The translations under genes were made by a program, and so were the position numbers. Below, piece after piece: positions 53,102 through 61,739 of a stretch of DNA of 64,000 bases; the first letter of the stretch is position 1; every line of letters begins with the position of its first letter. Origin of the DNA: Dietzia lutea (lineage in GTDB: Bacteria > Actinomycetota > Actinomycetes > Mycobacteriales > Mycobacteriaceae); assembly GCF_003096075.1 (NCBI RefSeq), contig NZ_CP015449.1:3527001-3591000 (forward strand), in the 5' to 3' direction. The notes beneath the pieces were generated by a model. That model was given only the letters and a program-made list of their open reading frames with translations, did no database searches and was not told the DNA's origin.

Positions 53102-55273
53102 GTGAGCACCCAACAGATCACCGAGACGACCGATGAACCCGCCGCCCGGTCCCCCCTGACCACCGCGGGCCACGCCGTCGCCACCGCCGCGCGGCGCCTG
53201 CCCGTCACCGCCGCGATCGTCGCGGCACTGCTGGTCACCGGCCTGGTCTTCGAGACCCTGTGGCGCAGCGCCCGCAACGCCTCCTGGTTCCCGGACGTCG
53301 CCTACGGCGTGCCCGCGCTGGAGGGCGGTCGCTGGTGGACATTGGTGACCGGGCCGTGGTTCGGGCTCACACCGCTGCAGCACGTGTCGCTGCTCGTGCT
53401 GGTCGCCGCGGGGATCGGTGCGGGCGAGTGGCGGCTCGGCCCCGCACGTACGGCCGTGGTCGCCGCGGTCGGTCAGCTCATCGGCGTGCTCGGCGCGGCC
53501 GCGGTGATCGTGCCCGGCGACGCCGTCGGGTGGGAGTGGGCCACCGAACTGTCCGTGCTCCTGGACGTCGGGTGCTCGACCGCGGTGATCGCGGTCCTCG
53601 CCGCCGCCACCGCCACCCTGGTCTCGCCGTGGCGGCTCCGGGCGCGCGCGGTGCTGTACGGCTACGTGATCGTGTCGTTCCTGTTCGTGGGAAGTCTGGC
53701 CGACCTGACGCACCTGATCGCCTTCGTGGTGTTCCTGTTCGTCGGCGAACGGTTCTTCTCCCGCACCGAGCGGGGTCTGGCGCCCCGGACCCGGCGGGAG
53801 ACCCGGCTGGTGGTCTCGGCGGGCATGTGGTTCATCGCGGCGGTCCACGTGGTGGTGTATTTCCTGCCGTCCGATGGCCCCCTCGGACCGACGGAAGCCG
53901 ACGACGTGAGCCTGGCCGGCATGCTCCTGTCCGTCCTCATCGCCGCGGCGACCGCCGAGCTGCTCCGCCGCGGGTACCGGCTCGCGTGGGGCGTGGCCCT
54001 GGCGTACGCCGTGGTCACCGCGATCGCCACGCTCGTCGTCACCGCCCTGGTCGTCGCCGCCGACTTCGAGTCGCTCGGCGCGGTCACCCTCGGCACCGGC
54101 CTGCTGTGGATCGGCGAGGCCGTCCTGCTGGTGGTGGGTCGCGGCGCGTTCGGCGTGCGGATCCGGCAGCGCGTCACCGGCTCCGGCGTGCACTCGGACG
54201 AGGTGGTGGAGCGCGTCCGCGAGCTCATCCGACGCCACGGCGGCAGCACCATGTCGTGGATGATCACGTGGCAGCCGATGAACTACTTCTTCGGCGGCGG
54301 CCGGGAGGACGCCACCGGCGCTCCCGACGGCGTCGTGGGCTACCGCATGCACGTCGGCACGATCATCGCCCTCGCCGATCCCGTGGCGGACCCCGCCGAC
54401 CGCGACACGCTCCTCACCTCGTTCGTCGACTTCGCCGAGGCCCAGGCCGCGGTACCGTGCCTGTTCTCGGTGTCGGGTGAGACGGCCGACCGGATGCGCG
54501 CGCACGGCTGGCGGGCGCTGCAGATCGCCGAGGACACCATCATGGATCTGCCCGACCTGGAGTTCAGCGGAAAGAAGTGGCAGAAGATCCGCACCGCCAT
54601 GAACAAGGCCACCAAGAGCGGCACGACGTTCGTCTCGGGACTGCTGCGCGAGCAGCCGGCGTCCGTGTTGGCGCAGGTCCGGGAGATCTCCGAGCAGTGG
54701 GTCGGGGACAAGGAGCTGCCAGAGATGGGCTTCACCCTGGGGACGGTGGAGGAGGCGCTCGACGACGACGTGCGCATCGCCCTGGCCGTCGACTCGGGCG
54801 GGGTCGTCCAGGCGGCCCTGTCGTGGCTGCCGGTCTACCGCGGCGGCCCGGACGGCGGCGTGCGCGGCTGGACGCTGGACCTCATGCGCAAGCGGAACGG
54901 CCCCGGCGCGAACAACATGGTCGAGTTCCTCATCGCCCGTTCGGCCCTGCAGTTCAGGGAGGAGGGCGCCGATTATGTCTCGTTGTCCGGTGCCCCGTTG
55001 GCTCGCAGTGGGGACGACGACGAAGTGGCCGTCCTCGACCGCGGACTCGATCTGCTGGGTCAGGCGCTGGAGCCCTACTACGGGTTCCGGTCGCTGCACC
55101 ATTTCAAGAGCAAGTTCAATCCGAGGATCGAGCCCGTGTATCTCTGCTTCCGGGACGAGGCGGATCTGCCTCGGATCGGTGTGGCGATCGGTCGGGCGTA
55201 CCTGCCGGGCGCGACGACCCGACAGCTCGCGGCCCTGGCCCGGTCGGGCACCTCGGAGACGGTGGACGTCTGA
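53102..55273 (+). CDS. lysylphosphatidylglycerol synthase-like (MprF/LysX family, DUF2156)
   Basis: A 723-aa membrane enzyme. Residues ~30-370 have about ten hydrophobic spans (rhomboid/flippase-like part). Residues ~390-700 are the DUF2156 acyltransferase-like domain of MprF and LysX: STMSWMITWQPMNYFFGGG, SFVDFAEAQAAVPCLFSVSG, MDLPDLEFSGKKWQKIRTAMNKA, and GFRSLHHFKSKFNP near the end. It would put an amino acid on phosphatidylglycerol or move a modified lipid. The lysyl-tRNA synthetase-like C-terminus of mycobacterial LysX is absent. GTG 53102 follows GGAGG. A bidirectional hairpin follows. Confidence 0.8.
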   Translation: MSTQQITETTDEPAARSPLTTAGHAVATAARRLPVTAAIVAALLVTGLVFETLWRSARNASWFPDVAYGVPALEGGRWWTLVTGPWFGLTPLQHVSLLVLVAAGIGAGEWRLGPARTAVVAAVGQLIGVLGAAAVIVPGDAVGWEWATELSVLLDVGCSTAVIAVLAAATATLVSPWRLRARAVLYGYVIVSFLFVGSLADLTHLIAFVVFLFVGERFFSRTERGLAPRTRRETRLVVSAGMWFIAAVHVVVYFLPSDGPLGPTEADDVSLAGMLLSVLIAAATAELLRRGYRLAWGVALAYAVVTAIATLVVTALVVAADFESLGAVTLGTGLLWIGEAVLLVVGRGAFGVRIRQRVTGSGVHSDEVVERVRELIRRHGGSTMSWMITWQPMNYFFGGGREDATGAPDGVVGYRMHVGTIIALADPVADPADRDTLLTSFVDFAEAQAAVPCLFSVSGETADRMRAHGWRALQIAEDTIMDLPDLEFSGKKWQKIRTAMNKATKSGTTFVSGLLREQPASVLAQVREISEQWVGDKELPEMGFTLGTVEEALDDDVRIALAVDSGGVVQAALSWLPVYRGGPDGGVRGWTLDLMRKRNGPGANNMVEFLIARSALQFREEGADYVSLSGAPLARSGDDDEVAVLDRGLDLLGQALEPYYGFRSLHHFKSKFNPRIEPVYLCFRDEADLPRIGVAIGRAYLPGATTRQLAALARSGTSETVDV

Positions 55274-55289
55274 GCGCCACCCCCTTCGT

Positions 55290-55356
55290 CCCGCCGAGAA
55301 GAGGAATTCGCGCATCGCTTCTCGGGCGATACAGGCGACTTCCTCTGCTCGGCGGG
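55290..55356. terminator. hairpin between convergent LysX-like and ptsH genes
   Basis: CCCGCCGAGAAGAGGA (55290-55305) pairs with TCCTCTGCTCGGCGGG (55341-55356) in a 16-bp stem with one mismatch and a 35-nt loop that itself has small dyads. It likely terminates both transcripts. Confidence 0.65.
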
Positions 55357-55369
55357 GCTGGCGAGACCG

Positions 55370-55627
55370 TCAGTCGGCGTCGAGGTCCTGCTCGATGAGG
55401 GCGGCGATCTCGGCCACGGCGTCGGCGTCGTCGCCGCTCACCGTGACCTCGGCGCCCTTCTCCGCGCCGAGCGCCATGATGAGCATCGCGGAGGCGGCGT
55501 CGGCCTCCTCGCCGTCGAAGGTGATCTCGATGTCCGTGTCGTACTTCTCGGCGGCCTCGGCGATGATGCCGGCCGGTCGGGCGTGCAGGCCCTCGGCCGA
55601 TCCGACGATGACAGTGGTGCTGGCCAT
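55370..55627 (-). CDS. ptsH: phosphocarrier protein HPr
   Basis: An 85-aa cytosolic phosphocarrier taking phosphate from Enzyme I to FruA. The phosphorylatable His15 is in GLHARPAG, and Ser46 in DAASAML is the residue used in Ser-46 regulation in Firmicutes; no HPr kinase is expected in actinobacteria. It is the last gene of the fructose set, 132 bp after fruA. Confidence 0.95.
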   Translation of the reverse strand: MASTTVIVGSAEGLHARPAGIIAEAAEKYDTDIEITFDGEEADAASAMLIMALGAEKGAEVTVSGDDADAVAEIAALIEQDLDAD

Positions 55628-55727
55628 GGTGACTCTCCTCCTGTGTGCGAGGTGCGTGTGCGGTGGGTGGGGTGGGTGGCGGTGGCGCGGGGGTCGGGCC
55701 TTGCCGCCATCGTGCAGGGCGGTCGGT

Positions 55728-55793
55728 CAGGCCGCGACCGGCTCAGCCGCGGCGGCCGATCAGGCCGCGACCGGCTCGGCCGCGGCGGCCGGC
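55728..55793 (-). repeat. 33-bp tandem duplication across the fruA stop codon
   Basis: Two 33-bp units (55728-55760 and 55761-55793) are near-identical; the second encodes the end of FruA, the first repeats the same codons and stop downstream of it in the gene's direction. If the true stop were read through, a further ~9 residues (AAAEPVAA type) would be added and a second stop met. Confidence 0.7.
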
Positions 55794-57895
55794 GCCACGG
55801 CCGGGGTCCGGCGCGCGGACTTGGCGGTGACCACGGCCGCGCAGGCGACGAGCGTGCCGGCGAGGATTGCCACCAGGTAGCCCCACACCGGGCTGATGGC
55901 GAACACCACGAACAGCCCGCCGTGCGGCGCGTACGACTCCACCGAGAACGCCATGATGAGCGCTCCGGTGACGGCGCCGCCGGCCATCATGGACGGGATC
56001 ACGCGCAGCGGGTCGGCGGCCGCGAACGGGATCGCGCCCTCGGTGATGAAGCTGGCGCCCAGCAGGAACGCGGCGCGGCCGTTCTCCTGCTCGGCCGGGC
56101 TGAACAGGCGCTTGCGGATCACGGTGGCCAGGCCCATCGCCAGCGGCGGCACCATGCCGGCGGCCATCACGGCGGCCATGATCCGCAGGGTGGCCGGGTT
56201 GTCGGCGACGAGGCCGGCGGTGGCGAACGTGTACGCGGCCTTGTTGACGGGCCCGCCGAGGTCGAAGCACATCATGAGGCCCAGGATCACGCCGAGCAGG
56301 ATCACAGACGAGCCGGTCATGCCGCCGAGCCACGACTCCATGGCCGAGGTCAGCGAGGCGAGCGGGCGCCCGAGCAGCAGGAACATGAGCAGGCCGATGG
56401 CCAGCGAGCCGATGAGCGGGATGAGCACGACGGGCATGAGCCCGGAGAGCCAGCGCGGGGTCTTCCACGTGGTCATCCACCGCACGAGGTAGCCGGCGAG
56501 GATGCCGGTGACCAGCGCGCCGATGAAGCCGGCGCCGAGGGTCGCGGACAGGGCGCCGCCGACGAAGCCGGGCGCGATGCCCGGGCGGTCGGCGAGGCCG
56601 TAGGCGATGTAGCCGGACAGCACGGCGATCATGAAGCCCATCGCGGCCTGCCCGATCGCGAACAGCACCGCACCGATGTAGAGGCGCAGCCCCGTGTGCG
56701 TGAGGACCTCGGCTCCGGCGGTGCCGGCGGAGACGACCTCGCCGTCGAGGTACCAGACCTCGCCGGGCAGGTCGGTGAGGGTGAACGAGGTGGACAGCTC
56801 CTGCCACACGAACGCGACGTCGTAGCCGGCGAAGAGGAAGCCCAGCGCGAGGAGCAGGCCGCCGGCGGCGACGAACGGGATCATGTAGGACACGCCGGTC
56901 ATCACCGCGCGCTGGAGCCCGCGGGCCCAGTGCTCGTCGGCGCCGGCCGAGCCCGAGGCGGCGGTCGCCGTGCCGTCGCCGGAGTCGGCCGACACGCGTC
57001 GGGCGCGGGGATCGCGCGCGGCGGCGAGCGCGTCGTCGAGGACCCGGTCGGGGGCGTCGATGGCCTTCTTGACGCCGTACTCGACGACGGGCTTGCCGGC
57101 GAAGCGGCCGCGGTCGCGCACGCCGACGTCGGTGGCGAACACGACCGCGTCGGCCGCCTCGATGACGCCCGGGTCGAGGGCGGTGGCGCCGGCCGAGCCC
57201 TGGGTCTCGACCTGCAGGTCGACGCCGCGGGCCTGCGCCGCCTGGGCGAGGGAGTCGGCGGCCATGTAGGTGTGGGCGATGCCGGTGGGGCACGCGGTCA
57301 CCGCGACCAGGCGCAGCGGCGCGTCGCCGTCACCGCTGGTGGGCGTCGCCGCACCGCCGCCGTCGGGGGTGGTCGCCGCACCGGCGCCGGGCGCCGAGGG
57401 GGCGGGCGACGACGAGGACGACGACGAGACCTTCTGCTCCTGCGCGGCGAGCACCTTCTCGATGGCCGCGACCGCGTCCTCGGCCGTGGCGGCGGCCCGG
57501 AGGGAGTCCACGAACTCGGCCCGCACGAGGTTCCGCGCAAGCGTGGCGAGCAGCTTGAGGTGCTCCTTGCCGCCGCCGGCGGGGGCTCCGATCATCAGCA
57601 CGAGGTCGGCGGGCCCGTCCTTGGCGCCGAAGTCGACGGGCGGGTCGAGTCGCGCGAACGCCAGGCTCGGCGAGGTCACGGCCTCGGACTTGCAGTGCGG
57701 GATCGCGATCCCGCCCTTCATGCCGGTGGCCGCCTTGTCCTCGCGGTCGAGCAGGTCGCGCACGAGCGCGTCGTGGTCATCGGCGCGCCCGGCGTCGACG
57801 AGGGTCGAGGCGAGCGCCTGGATCACCTCCTGCTTGGTGCCGCCGAGGTCGGCGTCGAGCCGCACGGCGGCGGTCTCGATGATGGGCTGGTTCAT
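55760..57895 (-). CDS. fruA: fructose-specific PTS enzyme IIABC
   Basis: A 711-aa permease phosphorylating fructose during uptake to fructose-1-phosphate. Order: IIA (residues ~1-150, His67 in GIAIPHCKS), a Ser/Ala/Gly-rich linker (~155-190), IIB (~193-290, Cys202 in AVTACPTGIAHTYMA), IIC (~325-690, about ten helices, with LGGPVNKAAYTFATAGL and EGAIPFAAADPLRVIPS). C-terminus is Ala/Pro-rich. Called ptsF in corynebacteria. Gene order fruR-fruK-fruA-ptsH. Confidence 0.95.
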   Translation of the reverse strand: MNQPIIETAAVRLDADLGGTKQEVIQALASTLVDAGRADDHDALVRDLLDREDKAATGMKGGIAIPHCKSEAVTSPSLAFARLDPPVDFGAKDGPADLVLMIGAPAGGGKEHLKLLATLARNLVRAEFVDSLRAAATAEDAVAAIEKVLAAQEQKVSSSSSSSPAPSAPGAGAATTPDGGGAATPTSGDGDAPLRLVAVTACPTGIAHTYMAADSLAQAAQARGVDLQVETQGSAGATALDPGVIEAADAVVFATDVGVRDRGRFAGKPVVEYGVKKAIDAPDRVLDDALAAARDPRARRVSADSGDGTATAASGSAGADEHWARGLQRAVMTGVSYMIPFVAAGGLLLALGFLFAGYDVAFVWQELSTSFTLTDLPGEVWYLDGEVVSAGTAGAEVLTHTGLRLYIGAVLFAIGQAAMGFMIAVLSGYIAYGLADRPGIAPGFVGGALSATLGAGFIGALVTGILAGYLVRWMTTWKTPRWLSGLMPVVLIPLIGSLAIGLLMFLLLGRPLASLTSAMESWLGGMTGSSVILLGVILGLMMCFDLGGPVNKAAYTFATAGLVADNPATLRIMAAVMAAGMVPPLAMGLATVIRKRLFSPAEQENGRAAFLLGASFITEGAIPFAAADPLRVIPSMMAGGAVTGALIMAFSVESYAPHGGLFVVFAISPVWGYLVAILAGTLVACAAVVTAKSARRTPAVAPAAAAEPVAA

Positions 57896-57964
57896 GGCCG
57901 TGCTCCGTGTCGTCGTGAGAAGGGCTGTCGTGGTGAGAAGGGGTGGGGCGGGGGTCGGGGGACC

Positions 57965-58924
57965 TCAGTCGAGGCGCCTGAGCGTGGCGCGGAAGGTCGC
58001 GGGGTCGAGGCCCAGGGGCAGGCCGGTGCCGGGCAGGGAGGCGGCCACGCTGCCGTGACCGACCGCCCACGCGAGGCGGTCCCGCGGCGGGAGTCCGCGT
58101 GCCCCGGCGAGCAGATATCCCGCGAGCGCGGAGTCGCCGGCCCCGACCGTGGACCTGACCTGCACGGCGGGGGCGTTCGCGAACCACGTCTCGTCGTCGT
58201 CGACCAGGACCGCTCCGGCACCGCCCAGGGTGACCAGGACCGCGCCGACGCCCCGGTCGCGTAGGGCGCGCGCGGCGGCGACCACGGGTCCGGTGTCGCC
58301 GTCGGCGGCGCGTCGTTCCAGCTCCGCGCCGTCGACGCCGGCGAGCTGGCCGAGCTCCTCACCGTTGGGTTTGACCAGGTCCGGCGCGGCGGCCGGGAGG
58401 CGCGCGGCGAGGGCGGCCAGGGGCGCGTCGGAGGTGTCGACGGCGAGGCGCGCTCCCGCCGGGCGCAGGGCGGTGACCAGGTCGGCGTAGAAGTCGTCCC
58501 CCACGCCGCGCGGCAGGGAACCGCACAGCACCACCCACTGCGCGTCGCGGGCGAGGTCGGCGATCGTGGACCGGGCCCGATCCAGGGTGGCGGCGTCGAG
58601 TTCGGGGCCCGGGGCGTTGATCTTGGTGGTGGTCCCGTCGGGGTCGGCGAGCGTGAGGTTGACCCGCACGGCCCCGGTCGCCGGCACCACGGACGTCACG
58701 ACGCCGGTCCCGGCGCACATCGTCACGAACGGGTCCTCGGGCGGCGCGGGGAACACCGCGCGCGCCTCCACCCCGCCGGCCGCCAGCACGCGCGCGACGT
58801 TGACGCCCTTGCCGCCGGGCGAGTCGTCGACGGTCGCGATGCGGTTGACCCCGCCCACGGCGAGCGGCGCGGGCAGCTGCGCGGTGCGGTCCACCGACGG
58901 GTTCATGGTGAGCGTGACGATCAT
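57965..58924 (-). CDS. fruK: 1-phosphofructokinase
   Basis: A 319-aa PfkB-family kinase turning fructose-1-phosphate into fructose-1,6-bisphosphate. The family's signatures are SPGGKGVNVARVLA (signature 1) and STVGAGDSALAGYL (signature 2, with catalytic Asp). ATG 58924 overlaps the fruR stop (ATGA), and fruA follows after 69 bp. Context and motif exclude ribokinase. Confidence 0.95.
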   Translation of the reverse strand: MIVTLTMNPSVDRTAQLPAPLAVGGVNRIATVDDSPGGKGVNVARVLAAGGVEARAVFPAPPEDPFVTMCAGTGVVTSVVPATGAVRVNLTLADPDGTTTKINAPGPELDAATLDRARSTIADLARDAQWVVLCGSLPRGVGDDFYADLVTALRPAGARLAVDTSDAPLAALAARLPAAAPDLVKPNGEELGQLAGVDGAELERRAADGDTGPVVAAARALRDRGVGAVLVTLGGAGAVLVDDDETWFANAPAVQVRSTVGAGDSALAGYLLAGARGLPPRDRLAWAVGHGSVAASLPGTGLPLGLDPATFRATLRRLD

Positions 58925-59688
58925 GGCAGCACGACCTCGATTCCGTGGGTGTCCAGAGCGGCGGCGAGCGGGCCGGGCGGGGGCGAGTCGGTGACCAGCA
59001 CGTCGATCTGGTCGAGGCAGGCGAACGAGACGAGGAACTCGTGGCCGAACTTGCTCGAGTCGGCGAGCACCGCCACCCGCCGCGCGGCGCAGCACATAGC
59101 GTGCTTCACTGCCGCCTCGTCCGGGTCCTGGGTGGTGAGGCCACGATCGGGGTGGAGGCCGTTGGCGCCGACGAACGCCACGTCCACCCGGATCGCCTCC
59201 AGGGCCCGCAGCACCGACGCGCCCACGCACGCGCCGGTGAGTCCGCGGACGGTCCCGCCGAGCACGTGCAGGTCGTCGGTCGCCGCGCGGTGCAGGCCGT
59301 CGGCGACGGGCACCGAGTTGGTGATGACCGTCAGCCCGTGGTCGGCGGGCAGCGCCTCGGCGAGGGCCGCGGTCGTGGAGCCCGCGTCGACCAGCACCGT
59401 CCCGCCGGCGGCGGGCAACAGGCGCAGCGCGGCCCGGCCGATCGCGCTCTTGGCCTCGACGTTCTCCGACCGGCGCGCGGCGAGGGTCCGCTCCACCCGC
59501 CCGCCCGGGACCGCGGGCACCGCGCCGCCGTGCGTGCGCTCGAGGTGGCCCTCCGACTCCAGGACCGACAGGTCGCGGCGGATGGTCTCCGCGCTCACGT
59601 CGAGGTCGGCGGCGAGTTCGGCCACGGTGACCCGCCCGGACGCGGCGAGGGTCTCCGTGATGCGCCGTCGTCGCTCGCTGCCGTACAT
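58921..59688 (-). CDS. fruR: DeoR-family regulator of the fructose operon
   Basis: A 255-aa repressor. The DeoR HTH is at residues ~5-60 (RRRITETLAASGRVTVAELAADLDVSAETIRRDLSVLE), and the sugar-phosphate sensor follows with VLVDAGSTTAALAEAL and HPDRGLTTQDPDEAAVKHAM, typical of DeoR effector domains. The likely effector is fructose-1-phosphate. First gene of the operon, divergent from ptsI as in C. glutamicum. Confidence 0.9.
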   Translation of the reverse strand: MYGSERRRRITETLAASGRVTVAELAADLDVSAETIRRDLSVLESEGHLERTHGGAVPAVPGGRVERTLAARRSENVEAKSAIGRAALRLLPAAGGTVLVDAGSTTAALAEALPADHGLTVITNSVPVADGLHRAATDDLHVLGGTVRGLTGACVGASVLRALEAIRVDVAFVGANGLHPDRGLTTQDPDEAAVKHAMCCAARRVAVLADSSKFGHEFLVSFACLDQIDVLVTDSPPPGPLAAALDTHGIEVVLP

Positions 59689-59716
59689 GATGGGCCTTTC
59701 GCCTGTGACCGAGTGT

Positions 59717-59749
59717 GTTGGATTCTGCCCGAAACGGTTGGAAAGTCAA
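59717..59749 (-). promoter_or_regulatory. fruR promoter candidate with GTTGGA direct repeats
   Basis: On the minus strand TTGACT (59749-59744) and CAGAAT (59727-59722) have a 16-bp spacer, a plausible -35/-10. Two GTTGGA hexamers on the plus strand (59717-59722 and 59737-59742) are 20 bp apart, about two helical turns, and overlap this promoter. They may be the FruR sites. Confidence 0.4.
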
Positions 59750-59823
59750 GCGGTCTTAGTTAGTCTCATCACAGAACCACTCGATCGGCCGGGCGCGGGC
59801 GCCCGGTCCGCTAGGAGCTCCCA

Positions 59824-61617
59824 ATGACGCAGCAGTCGAAGGCCGGGGCGGTCATCCGCGGCACCGGCGTGGTCGCCGGACTCGCCCACGGGCCCGCCCG
59901 GTGGGTGGTGCGGCCCGAGGCGCTCGATCCCGCGGCGGGGTCGGCGGGCGGGGCGTCGGCGGGCGCGGGGACGGCCGAGGGCGGCTCGTCGGATGCGGGG
60001 TCGGCGGCCGAGGCCGGCGGCTCGGCGGGCGCGCCGGCGCCTGATGAGCGCGAGGTCGAGCGCGGCCGAGAGCGCTTCGCGGCCGCGGCGGCCACCGTCG
60101 CCCGCCGCCTCGACCAACGGGCCGCCCTTGCGACCGGCGTCAGCGCCGAGGTGCTCACCGCCAACGCCGTCCTCGCCCGCGACCGCGGCTGGGCGAAGGA
60201 GGTCACCAAGGAGCTGAAGAAGGGGGCGGCGGTCGAGGCCGCGGCGGTCGCCGCCACCGAGAGCTTCGCCGCGAAGTTCGCCAAGATCGGTGGCCGGCAG
60301 GCCGAGCGCATCACCGACCTGCGCGACCTCTGCGCCCGGGTGGTCGCCGAATTGCGAGGCCTGCCCGAGCCCGGGATCCCCGCCTTCGACGAGCCCGGCA
60401 TCCTCCTGGCCGACGACCTCGCCCCCGCCGACACCGCCGGCCTCGACCCGGCCCTCGTGCTGGCGATCGTGTGCGAGCACGGTGGTCCCACCTCGCACAC
60501 CGCGATCATCGCCCGCCAGTTGGGCATTCCCTGCATGGTCGCCGCGGACGGCCTGTCCGCCGTCGCCGACGGCACCCGCGTGCTCGTCGACGCCGCCGCG
60601 GGCACCGTCACCGTCGAGCCCGAGGAGGGCCCGGCCGCGGCGGCGGCCGAGGCCGACCGGCGGCACCGCGCCGCGGCCGCGACCTGGACCGGGCCCGCCG
60701 CCCTCGCCGACGGTCACGCGGTCTCCCTGCTCGCCAACGTCCAGGACGGCGACGGCGCGGAGGCGGCCGGCGCCGGCCCGGCCGCGGGCATCGGCCTGTT
60801 CCGTACCGAGCTGGCGTTCCTCGACCGGGCCGACGAGCCGACCCACGCCGAGCAGGTCGCGCTCTACGCCCGCGTACTCGGCGCCTTCCCCGACTCGCGC
60901 GTCGTCACCCGGACCCTCGACGCCGGCTCGGACAAGCCGCTCGCGTTCGCCGGAATGACCGAGGAGGACAACCCCGCCCTCGGCGTGCGCGGCATCCGCG
61001 TGGACCTGCTCGATCGTGGACTGCTCGACCGCCAGCTCGACGCCCTCGCGGCGGCCGGCCGGCAGGTCGGCGGCGCGCAGTCCTCACCGTGGGTGATGGC
61101 GCCGATGGTGGCCACCGTCGACGAGGCCCGCGACTTCGCCGACCGTTGCCGCAGCCGGGGCCTCACGCCCGGGATCATGGTCGAGGTGCCGTCCGTCGCC
61201 GTGGCGGTGGACCGCTTCCTGCCCCACGTCGACTTCCTCTCCGTCGGCACCAACGACCTCACCCAGTACGTCATGGCCGCCGACCGGATGTCCCCGGACC
61301 TGGCCGCGCTCACCGATCCCTGGCAGCCCGCCGTACTGCGGCTCATCCGCACGGTCGCCGATGCCGCCCGCCGCGCCCCCGACGGCCGGTCGATCCCGGC
61401 GGGTGTGTGCGGCGAGGCCGCGGCCGACCCGGACCTCGCCTGCGTGCTGCTCGGACTCGGCGTCACCTCGCTGTCGGTGGCCACCGCCGCCCTCCCCCAC
61501 GTCGGCGCCGCGCTGGCCGGGGTCACGCTCGAGCAGTGCCGCGAGTTCGCCCGGATCGCACTCGACAGCGACACGGCACGCGACGCCCGGGACGCGGTCC
61601 GCGCCGCCCGCGGCTGA
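59824..61617 (+). CDS. ptsI: phosphoenolpyruvate-protein phosphotransferase (Enzyme I)
   Basis: A 597-aa enzyme transferring phosphate from PEP to HPr. Phospho-His225 lies in HGGPTSHTAIIARQLGIPCMV. The C-terminal PEP-binding barrel has the RTELAFLDR, DAGSDKPLAF and NDLTQYVMAADR motifs, and the catalytic Cys in AGVCGEAA. Residues ~36-73 are an Ala/Gly/Ser-rich insertion that lengthens the N-terminal part; otherwise it matches ~570-aa relatives. ATG 59824 is 135 bp from the divergent fruR start. Confidence 0.95.
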   Translation: MTQQSKAGAVIRGTGVVAGLAHGPARWVVRPEALDPAAGSAGGASAGAGTAEGGSSDAGSAAEAGGSAGAPAPDEREVERGRERFAAAAATVARRLDQRAALATGVSAEVLTANAVLARDRGWAKEVTKELKKGAAVEAAAVAATESFAAKFAKIGGRQAERITDLRDLCARVVAELRGLPEPGIPAFDEPGILLADDLAPADTAGLDPALVLAIVCEHGGPTSHTAIIARQLGIPCMVAADGLSAVADGTRVLVDAAAGTVTVEPEEGPAAAAAEADRRHRAAAATWTGPAALADGHAVSLLANVQDGDGAEAAGAGPAAGIGLFRTELAFLDRADEPTHAEQVALYARVLGAFPDSRVVTRTLDAGSDKPLAFAGMTEEDNPALGVRGIRVDLLDRGLLDRQLDALAAAGRQVGGAQSSPWVMAPMVATVDEARDFADRCRSRGLTPGIMVEVPSVAVAVDRFLPHVDFLSVGTNDLTQYVMAADRMSPDLAALTDPWQPAVLRLIRTVADAARRAPDGRSIPAGVCGEAAADPDLACVLLGLGVTSLSVATAALPHVGAALAGVTLEQCREFARIALDSDTARDARDAVRAARG

Positions 61618-61739
61618 GCGGGACGCCGGGCGCGCAGCCGGACCGAGCCCTGCCGCGGCCGACCTGCCGGTCCCGCGCGGCGGCGAGCGGTACGGTCGGG
61701 ACGGACAGAGGAGAGTCGACCGCGACACCGGGAGCCGCC

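Noticed and set aside
53066-55315. Long antisense frame opposite the LysX-like gene
   Set aside because: Composition is that of a shadow frame and the plus strand encodes recognisable DUF2156 motifs.
55583-58264. Plus-strand frame of almost 900 codons across fruA
   Set aside because: It runs antisense through fruA and its upstream region with low-complexity Gly/Arg/His sequence; FruA and fruK motifs are on the other strand.
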